A DNA stretch of 64,000 nt from Pilasporangium apinafurcum. Its lineage: Eukaryota > Oomycota > Peronosporomycetes > Pythiales > Pythiaceae. Location of the stretch: the NCBI GenBank assembly GCA_001600495.1, contig BCKE01000002.1:818158-882157 (forward strand). Reading direction: 5' to 3'. Shown here in pieces: positions 46,086 to 54,600 of the stretch; positions within the stretch are counted from its first letter, which is position 1, and the number at the start of each line of letters is the position of its first letter. The position numbers and the translations under genes were made by a program. The notes beneath the pieces were generated by a model that was not told the origin of the DNA, did not search any database, and saw nothing but the letters and a program-made list of their open reading frames with translations.

Positions 46086-46440
46086 AATACGGGTTTAATG
46101 GCCAGAGTCAGACTAGGCATCTCCGACACCTGGGCTCGATGAGTCCAGGAAAGTAGGTGTTCATTCTTGAAAAAGATGTTTCTAGCAGCGTTGACATCTC
46201 TGTCAGTGAGGACACTCTAAGACTTTCTGATACCGTCTTGGATGGTAACCATAATCCTCGAGATTTGCTTTTTACGTGCTATTTCTATCAATCTGGGCAG
46301 TCCTGACTTGGTGTCCTTGAGATCAGAATCAATGTTGATCTCTTCGGGCATGTACTGTCATCGACTTGCATCCTTTCTTAAAAAGAAGGATAGTGGAGAA
46401 AAGATCTGATCGCGGAGAATCGAAAACAAGTTTCTGTCTC
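46086..46440 (-). mobile_element. Decayed Fanzor/TnpB-like relic with last RuvC motif
   Basis: On the minus strand, the frame read between 46225 and 46090 gives TDRDVNAARNIFFKNEHLLS, which is the terminal RuvC motif (Asp, then NAARN) of TnpB/Fanzor nucleases. An in-frame stop sits just before it, and the zinc ribbon is lost. Further up, ISRIMVT-like sequence matches debris left of the 41.5-kb relic. Its 3' end carries CCCAGGTGTCGGAGATGCC, shared with two other relics. Confidence 0.65.
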
Positions 46441-46487
46441 ACACTGGTGGGGAAAAAGTTAAAAAATCTGCCAAAATTATATGTAGT

Positions 46488-46560
46488 GCTATATTAGGGT
46501 TATTCTAGCAATTATGTAGACCAACTTTGTTAACAATGCTCTATATTAGTATTATTCTAA
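46488..46560. repeat. Imperfect direct repeat
   Basis: GCTATATTAGGGTTATTCTA (46488-46507) recurs as CTATATTAGTATTATTCTA (46541-46559). AT-rich and short; could be slippage or the end of decayed element debris. Confidence 0.3.
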
Positions 46561-46667
46561 GGCAAGGTCAAAGAGACACAAAAAAAATGCATTGTCATGC
46601 TTGTGTATTTGCTTTCAGTACACTACCAAAGTAGAACATATAAGGATACTCGTTTTCTTCCTGGTAT

Positions 46668-48176
46668 TTAGATGACCGAGTAGTTGCGATGTTTGAGCGT
46701 CTCGATGTCTTGTTGATGTTCTAGCCCCAAATAGTTGGTGATGATCTTGTTGACATACGTGTTTTCATGCACACCCTTGCACATGCGTTCGAAGATTGAT
46801 GGTCCCCAGCAGTACAAGTTCACGTCTGTACCAACGTGACCGATGGTTGTCCAGCCGATGGCGGCGGGGACACTCACAACGTGGCCCAATTCCACCAACA
46901 CATCTGCCAAGTCACGCGTGACATCCACTGCCTCAGCAATGGCAGTTTGCAACGGTTCGGCGGCTTCCTCACTCACCTCAGTGACGTTGGTGTAGGTCTT
47001 GAGCAGTTCCGTGGACTTGCTGAAGATTGCGGCCTTGCACGTGTCATTTGCACCCGCCGCACAGTCACTGGTGTCAAAGAGCAACTCCAATTCCGCCGTC
47101 ATTGCTTCCGTCGACATGTTTTGCTGTTGCAGCTGCGTTGGATACCACACATAAGGCGAGTCTCGGCCAAGTGTGAGACCACCCGTCCCGTGGTCAGCGG
47201 CAGAGATGAGACCGGTGTTCTTAGTAGTCGAGAGATGATCAAGCACGACCGCGACGGTCTCATCGAATTTGATCGCTTCCTTGGCCATTGTACCAGGATC
47301 ATTTGAGTGACCGGCGTGGTCAACACGCGAGCCTTCAATCATAATGAAGTAGCCGTTCTTTTTGGCCTGTTCGTTGTTCTTGAGGATGCTAAGGATGCTG
47401 TCGACCATCTCTGGAAGACTCGGTTCGCGGGTGTCTGTCGAGTTGGCTGCTTCTTCACGTGCACGGTCCACTTCGTAGGTCATGTGGCTCTTGTGGAACA
47501 GACCAAACACACGGAGATTGCCCGTAGCTTCGTTAGCCGCCTGATACGCCGCAAGCTCGGCGTAATCGGTGACAATCGTGTATCCAGATGACTTTAGATC
47601 CTCCAACATATCATCCTCAAAGAAGCGAGCCCCACCACCAAGCAAGAAGTCAAGGTTCTTGTTGGCGACGTATTGCTTGGCGATGACATCTTCGTCGTCA
47701 CGGTCAATCACATGTGACGCAAATGCCGCTGGAGTAGCATGAGTGACGCGGCTCGTGACGATCATACCAGTGATCATCCCACGCGCCTTGGCGGCTTCCA
47801 GCACCGTGCCTAGTGGTTGTTCAAAGTGGTCGACACCGATCCCGGCGTCGTAGGTCTTGTAGCCCGTAGCGTACGCCGTGGCAGACGAAGCCGAGTCCGT
47901 GATGTATGACGTAGATGAGTGCGTCTGGATTGTACCCATAAGCAATGGATCAATGTGTAAACGCTTCTTGAGCGATGGGTCGTTCACTGTCCGCGCGAGC
48001 GTAAAGATGTTGGGGCCCGTGCCATCAGGGATCATCATGATGACACTGCGAGCCTCACCCTCACTCTCATCAGGAGCGTAGTCAAAGTCAAGGGTCTTGT
48101 ACTCATAGGTCGTTGCCCCCTTCGCGGCCAGAGGGAGTACAGCAGCCAAGAGCGCCGTTAAGAGCGAGAGCTTCAT
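46668..48176 (-). CDS. Secreted alkaline phosphatase
   Basis: Single-exon frame; 502 aa from the ATG at 48176. The frame is open further upstream (an ATG at 48326), but only the start at 48176 gives a clean signal peptide, MKLSLLTALLAAVLPLAAKG. The family's metal and active-site motifs are present in order: MMIPDGTGPN, active serine in SYITDSASSATAYATGYKT, RVTHATPAAFASH, EGSRVDHAGHSND, AADHGTGGLTLG and GHVGTDVNLYCWGP. The enzyme hydrolyses phosphate monoesters with two Zn and one Mg ion, outside the cell or at its surface. High G+C third positions set it apart from the AT-rich flanks. No GPI-type hydrophobic tail is seen; the protein ends polar (HRNYSVI). Confidence 0.9.
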   Translation of the reverse strand: MKLSLLTALLAAVLPLAAKGATTYEYKTLDFDYAPDESEGEARSVIMMIPDGTGPNIFTLARTVNDPSLKKRLHIDPLLMGTIQTHSSTSYITDSASSATAYATGYKTYDAGIGVDHFEQPLGTVLEAAKARGMITGMIVTSRVTHATPAAFASHVIDRDDEDVIAKQYVANKNLDFLLGGGARFFEDDMLEDLKSSGYTIVTDYAELAAYQAANEATGNLRVFGLFHKSHMTYEVDRAREEAANSTDTREPSLPEMVDSILSILKNNEQAKKNGYFIMIEGSRVDHAGHSNDPGTMAKEAIKFDETVAVVLDHLSTTKNTGLISAADHGTGGLTLGRDSPYVWYPTQLQQQNMSTEAMTAELELLFDTSDCAAGANDTCKAAIFSKSTELLKTYTNVTEVSEEAAEPLQTAIAEAVDVTRDLADVLVELGHVVSVPAAIGWTTIGHVGTDVNLYCWGPSIFERMCKGVHENTYVNKIITNYLGLEHQQDIETLKHRNYSVI

Positions 48177-49165
48177 TTTGTCTGCAGATGGAGCTGAGAA
48201 GGAGAAAATTGAGAAATGAAAGACAAGCAAACAATCAATTATAGCCGTACCAAGGGCTGATGCATGCACGATTTTTGCAGACAAAAGAGACTGTCTGCAT
48301 TTGATCGGTAATATTGTTGCTTTCAATCATAAGAGACTCGTCTCTGCGCATACGAAGCTGGCAACATTATTAGTCAAAACATGACTCGTAGTGACACTGT
48401 GGCCATGTTCCCGCACATCAGAAGATTCACCGCATCAACCAAATTCAATAAAATTAGTTTTAATATGTAAATATAAAGTTATTACACATATAAAATAGAT
48501 ATTAATAGCATCTATTTTACCGGGTTATAAGATGTATAGATATATTGAAGCTGTTCAAGCATCTAGGTCGATTAAAGATTCAAGTTAATCACCGCGAATC
48601 TCTAGGATCTTCCCGGAAACGCCATAAGCAGCCAGCTGTGTGGGATGAGATACTGTTGTTTCAAGGATCTGTAAAGCAAATTATTTCTTTAATCATGTGG
48701 AGATTCCATAGTTGAACGCGGATCTGACTAAACGACAGCCTCGATGTGGACAGCGTAGTCACGCAGAAGAGCGTGTGGCTGAGCAGAACCAGTCGTACAT
48801 CTGTCATAGGCATTTTGCATGAAACTATGGTACGATTTCCATTACCATTCATCCATGCCCGTCCATCTCATCAGCAAATTCGTTGGAAGATTCGAAATAG
48901 TTCAACTCACTTCGTTGTATGGCGATCGTCCTTCAAAACAATGCAAACACATACCAAGGTATACGCATAGAGTGTCCGTGTACCAAGAACAACGACCGTT
49001 ATTACTCCAAGCACCTCTCGAAATAGACAGCTTATGAGTCTATAGTCGTCATAGACAGGATAGATCATACGCTAATAGTGGGTGATGGTGTACATGGATA
49101 TGTCGCAAATTCAGCTGTCGTACAGTAGTATACTCCAAGACTTTCTCTTCCTTTAATCCAGCACA
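48177..49165. promoter_or_regulatory. Divergent promoter region (phosphatases)
   Basis: About 990 bp between two divergent phosphatase genes. The stretch 48440-48560 is very AT-rich with TTTTACCGGGTTATAAG near 48515. No coding frame is supported. Confidence 0.4.
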
Positions 49166-49990
49166 ATGGAGAACAGCCTTGTGCCACACAGTATCGATCC
49201 ATTTTCGCTGCGCTATGTGCCGGGATTCTTCGTCCAGGGCGATCCGACTCGCACTGATTTTACGACGGACGTGTGTCTCCCTCATCTGGGGCTGAAAAAC
49301 GAGAAAACGTGGCAGGATGTGGCGGACGCAATCGAGAAATCCAAAAAACATGGTGTGAATATGAAGCTGATCATCATGTTGCGCCACGGCGAGGGGCTAC
49401 ACAATGCTGATAAGGCACGCGTGGGTGAAGTCATCTGGGAAACAGAGTACCAGTTCAACTCTATATACATTGACGCCCCGCTCACAGCCGCAGGCATCGA
49501 ACAGTCGCAAGAGGCAGCCCTAGCGCTTGAACACGAAATAGAGTTTGGCGGTTTAGCGTTAGACCGCATCATCGTGTCTCCACTGGATCGGACACTGCAG
49601 ACTTACGAATACGCCCTCGCCAAGCTGCAAGATATCCCTGTAACAGCCATGGAACTCGTCCGGGAAACACTTGGTGTCTGTCCATGCGACAAGAGGAAGA
49701 GCATGGCGGGTAAACGCACTGCTTACTCTCATATCGATTACAGTGGCGTCACAGACGAAGATGATCCATGGTGGAAAGTAGATCACCGCGAGACAGACGA
49801 AGAGATCACTGATCGGGCGAGGAAGTTTCTCCATCATATCTTCTATGACCGCCCGGAAACGTCATTTCTCATGGTTTCACATAGCGGATTCTCGCGCGGA
49901 TGTTTTCGTGCCTTGGGACATCGTTACTATCGGCCACAGAACGCTGAGTTTATTCCGCTTCTAGTTACAGAGACAGCGGAAAGTGAGTAA
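49166..49990 (+). CDS. Histidine phosphatase (phosphoglycerate mutase-like)
   Basis: Single-exon frame of 274 aa. The catalytic RHG motif is in MKLIIMLRHGEGLHN; LTAAGIEQSQEAA, RIIVSPLDRTLQTYEYAL and MVSHSGFSRGCFRALGHR supply the second Arg and the second His of the phospho-pocket. The acceptor Glu is probably in AMELVRETLGVCPCDKR. The pattern resembles the fungal PMU-type branch of the superfamily, whose substrates vary, so the substrate here is open. No signal peptide. A decayed copy lies 375 bp downstream. Confidence 0.85.
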   Translation: MENSLVPHSIDPFSLRYVPGFFVQGDPTRTDFTTDVCLPHLGLKNEKTWQDVADAIEKSKKHGVNMKLIIMLRHGEGLHNADKARVGEVIWETEYQFNSIYIDAPLTAAGIEQSQEAALALEHEIEFGGLALDRIIVSPLDRTLQTYEYALAKLQDIPVTAMELVRETLGVCPCDKRKSMAGKRTAYSHIDYSGVTDEDDPWWKVDHRETDEEITDRARKFLHHIFYDRPETSFLMVSHSGFSRGCFRALGHRYYRPQNAEFIPLLVTETAESE

Positions 49991-50364
49991 ACAAGTAAGT
50001 AACATGCATAAGGAGGTATGCAGCAATCTATTGCAATTGAATTCGACGGAAATTGCTTGTATTGTTGAACTGCCTGCATTTAGATCTTGATTACATTATT
50101 ACAAATTCCCAATACAGACCATTTCACTTTCAGATACAGTTGAGAACTATCAATTGGAGCCATTAAGGAACGCTTTTGCTCATATCACTCCTCATAGATT
50201 TGAACAGACTTCATGGGGTGCTATAGCTTCACCTTCAATTACAACCATTCCCGCAAAGAAAACAAACTTGCTTCAAATGATTCTATTGCTTTTGAACGCG
50301 TGCCAACTGTTTGTAATAGACGATACAAGATGTCTATGTTGCAATGACGGCAAAACAAAATGCT

Positions 50365-50780
50365 AGAGTTGCCATCAAACTGATCATTTTCCTACGACAT
50401 GATCGGCAAATACACAATGTCGGCATAGATAAGTATGGAAGCGCTCCATGGGACAATCATTATCTCTAGTCGCCGGAATTTGTGGATGTACTGTTAACTG
50501 TGAAAGTGATGGAAGAAGGTACTCGGGACTTGTTGATGCTAAACCGTGAAATTCAAACGGAGTTCGTATTTAGCATGTGCTCACTTATCCGCTAGAGCGA
50601 GTGTTGCAAATCTTTATCATTGTGTATAGCGAACACATCAGTTCCATGTCGAATACTGTACTGAAAATGCCGTCGGAGATATCGAGAGTCAATTGCACAT
50701 ACACATGAGTAGTTATATGTGCTATGCATTAAATCTCGTAGATCAGACAGGACTGCAAAGCCATCCAGCTGATCGAATTG
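50365..50780 (+). pseudogene. Decayed copy of the adjacent histidine phosphatase
   Basis: The frame from 50365 reads VAIKLIIFLRHDRQIHNVGI, which parallels VNMKLIIMLRHGEGLHNADK in the intact gene. The Gly of RHG is changed to Asp. Stops and at least one shift follow, though fragments that parallel the intact protein can be followed as far as the SPLDRTLQ region (read here as IR-stop-SECCKSL in one frame, or PLERVLQIF in another). It has no intact start or end. The weaker similarity further right is not certain. Confidence 0.55.
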
Positions 50781-51057
50781 CTAAGTGATGTCGACTAGAA
50801 AATATCACTCCTGTATCTTCGAAGCCTTTCATCTGTTGCACAGCTCTTTAAGATCAACTTTCATATTTATTGATCCATTTGGTCGTCCATTGTCGTGTTG
50901 TATTATCCATGACAGTATCCACAAAATTATCGATCGGATGGATAATCAATGGAATGACACCTAGCCCAATGGCAGTCGGAGCCCATTTTCGTAGCACAGG
51001 TGAGGATTTGACTGTTCGTTCAACCATGAAAGAGCTTAATGCAACCTATGTCAAAGT

Positions 51058-51529
51058 TTACAACGTATTCAATGTCATTACAACCAGATCGACCACTGAA
51101 CTGCAATAGATGCAATACGTTACCACACGATTAATGGTGAAGCCAGGAATCGCAACGCTTGCCTATGCAAGAGGATGGTATAACGACAGCATACATAATA
51201 CTCGATGCAGAAATCCACTTTGAATCATCAATAACCATAAAGTTATTACTTACCATAGTTTGCCACAGCAACGTATCAATGGTAGCGTCCGCAATGACAG
51301 CAGTGCGTTTCTTCTCTGAGAATTGGTTTGTCACCGCTCGCTGATTTGCTTTTGAAGCTTTGTCGTAGGTATCTCCTAAGACATACGCAAAGGCAGCGGC
51401 GTAGGATGGAACCACGAAACGTGGTACGATTGGACGGAAGGATTCGCCTAATTCATTGGCATAGCCCATGTACCGCAGCAGGGAATCCCGCCAAATGTCC
51501 ACATCCTTCTCTTTGCTTTCCTTCGTCAT
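51058..51529 (-). CDS. Mitochondrial fission process protein 1-like (MTFP1/MTP18)
   Basis: Two exons on the minus strand, 51529-51254 and 51162-51058, give 126 aa, somewhat shorter than animal MTFP1. DIWRDSLLRYMGYANELGES, then FRPIVPRFVVPSYAAAFAYV and LGDTYDKASKA match the family start. The C-terminal signature LLWQTM-ASVAIPGFTINR is formed across the intron join. MTFP1 is an inner-membrane protein that influences mitochondrial division in animals; a similar role here is inferred. The gene is divergent from the Sfi1-like gene, with 113 bp between starts, so they must share a very short promoter. Confidence 0.82.
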
Positions 51530-51642
51530 GTTTGACTGGCAAAAAATGGGGCGCTAACGAGTCCCATAAACGCAACATTTAACTGTTGTTATGTTTTGAA
51601 TGTGCAACAATAGATAGTTAGAAAAAATAATGTTGCGAATGA

Positions 51643-54600
51643 ATGACACGTGACGTGTGTCGGTTGAAGCTTTCTGGACAAAGAATGAATGCAACAGAAT
51701 GGAAGCGACTGAGTGGTGGTGAAAATGCACGCGTGTACTCGCAGCTGGAGCTGCTATACAAATTGGGCATATTGGAGCAGGATCCTGCTAGAAAAAGTGA
51801 TGGTGATACCCATAATCAATTTCTCGTGTCACTCCCATCACCATCCATACCACCGACGCTCCGACGAAAACCTCGTTGGATACATGGAAACCACCAAGAG
51901 AGTATTTGTGAGAAAGAATCTTTGGCTAATGATTGGTGCATGCACCGTCCAGCGGCTATTTTTCCAGATAAAATAGATTCGTGTATCAAATTTCCGTCGT
52001 CTTTCTACTCGAGAGACATACTTCGGCATCCTGCGCCTTCTTTCATCAAGTCCACCGCTCCAGATCAGGGTGACACCAAACGCATCTTCTTTCTGCAGTG
52101 GAAACTCTTCATGGAAAATCACAAAGAAAAACAACAGTTGCGAATGCTATGCTACTTCCATACGAAAAAGCGAACCATCAGGACGTGGTGTGGGTTTGTG
52201 CGAGGCATGAGACAGCAGGATTTCAATTGCCGCCAGGTTGAAGATATGCGGTTGCGGCGCGCTGCGAGACATTGGCGACGCTGGTCTTGCCGAAGACAGC
52301 GTATACGCAGTCTGTTACATTCTCAGCGGCATTCTTTTCTTGGCAATTTAATAAAACAACGAGTTTGGAAGCGGTGGAAGCAATTTATCGCACAGAACGT
52401 GATTCGACGGGCTCGAGTGCACAAAAGAATGCAAACAATGCATAATCAGATTCTTAAAACTGCGTGGCAAGAATGGCGAATCGTTGCATTTAGAGCACGG
52501 ATCGCCCGAAAATGGGTACAAATATGTATGAGTAGGTTACACGCATTCCACTGCAGTCAGAACCAGAAAAGACAACAATTGATGCACTATCAGCATGCAC
52601 TTACTGAAAAGAGAAAACACTATATGCTATTAAGGTGGAGACGCTTTACGTATAAACGAGCGCGAGAGAGAACTCTCACGTTTCGAATTTGCTCTAGAAT
52701 CGTGCGCAAACGATTTCTTCAACTTTGGCTTGAGTCATATCAATATTCGCGTCGACTAAGGAGATTTCGGATGAAGATGACAAAGAATATTGCATCAGAA
52801 CACCTTCATGCATGGTACACAACGGTGAAGGCGATTCAAATGGCTCATCGAAGGATGGTTATTGAACAGTATCAACATCAGAGTGATTTTTTCTGCAAAT
52901 GGCATGAAGCAACACTCTTTATCAGAACTTACAAGAATGCAACACATCGTTTAAATAGCAGGAAATTGGTTCGAGCATTGGATACATTTACTTTTTACAC
53001 CAGCCATTCAAAGCGGCTGCATGACGTACAGCGCCACCTACAAGTGAAGCACGAGAGAAAAATATTGAATCATGTTTGGTGTGACGGTTGGATTGTGTTT
53101 CATCGCAAAGCACAACGACAAAGCGAAGCATGCAAGCATTTGCAAAGAATCATACAGCGAGGCATTTTTGGAAGGTGGAAGATCTTTTGGAGCAACAAAA
53201 TCGTAATGAACCGTGATTATCTCCGAGCAGATGTTTTGTGCACAACTCTTACCCTTCGCCGTTTCTTCAACAAGTGGCAAAACTACCAGAAACACCGACA
53301 TACCGTCAAAATACAACGAAAGAAAGTCGAGACATACTTCCATGAGCGCTTATTGCTGAAGGGAGTTGTTTGCTTATGGAATATTGTAAAGCAGCGCAAC
53401 CAGTGGGCTGAACGGAGCCATCAAATAAGACGCAATGCGCGCTTGAATTTGAAGCATCGCTATTTCCGCGAATGGAGAAAATTCACGAGAACAAAGATGG
53501 ACCAAATACAACGCGTAAATACTTTCCATACCAGAAGTCAGTACCAGTTATCCATATGTAACCCTCGACGCCGCATTTGGGACCGATGGATCAAATTTAA
53601 GAATAAAGAACAGCAACAGCGGTATTGCGACAGAATTTTTCAGCGTCGACTCAAGCGCAATGTGTTCCATGTGTGGCATCGGAGTGCAGCGCTGCTACGC
53701 ATCGTTTATCAACATCGACAAAAGAAACAAACCAATGATCTTCAAATTGCATTTGACTGTTGGCGACAACAATATCGTCATTGGCAGAAAGTACATGAAC
53801 TTTCGGATCTTGCACATCGCTTTTATCGGAAAAAGACCTGCATAAAAGTGTTCCGGGAATGGTCGTATTGCTGTCGGCGGTACTTTAAGCGATTGAGAGA
53901 ATGCAGCGCATATCTATTATCCAAGCAAAAGAAGAACTGGTTTTGGCTATGGCACACTGAGTTCCGTACAAGGCGATTGCTACGGAATTGGGTTGATGCG
54001 CGACACACACAATTGAAGGAAACTATATTTGAGAAATGGCACAGATACTTCATCGAACGAACAAAATTGACTCAAAAACTGCATTACTTCCATCGAGTGG
54101 TTGGAAAGTATCCAACCACAACATATCTGAGGCGTTATTGGACGCGGTGGAAACAGTTCTCAATCCGACGATGCAGAGCAAATGTATTACGGATTAAAAT
54201 TGAAACAAATCTCATGAAGCAATACTGGAATTCGTGGAGTCGCTATCATATCTTTTGCTGTTTGTTTCATCAATGGCGAAATTATGCTTTTTTGTCCTCA
54301 AAAGCAAGAAATCAGCTCGGCAAGCGATTACGCCTATTTCGTGAATTCTGGCTACATCAGCATCGACGCCATGTATTTTCTAAATGGAAAATGCTGCTTG
54401 AGCAACGTCGAAATCTTGACGAAAAGATTGCTTATGCAAGATATCTATTGAATTTAGAAATGATACAACTCTTGAACAAGCGAGACATTGCTCTTAAATT
54501 CTATATTCGTCAACGCTTTCGCAGCTGGCGAACACGTGCTCATGACCGAAATTGGTGGGCTCAGTCTTACTTCAGACGGCGTTTACTTCGGAAAACTCTT

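Noticed and set aside
48177-48326. Fifty extra N-terminal residues for the alkaline phosphatase
   Set aside because: Open frame, but the signal peptide begins at the inner ATG (48176) and the extra residues look non-coding.
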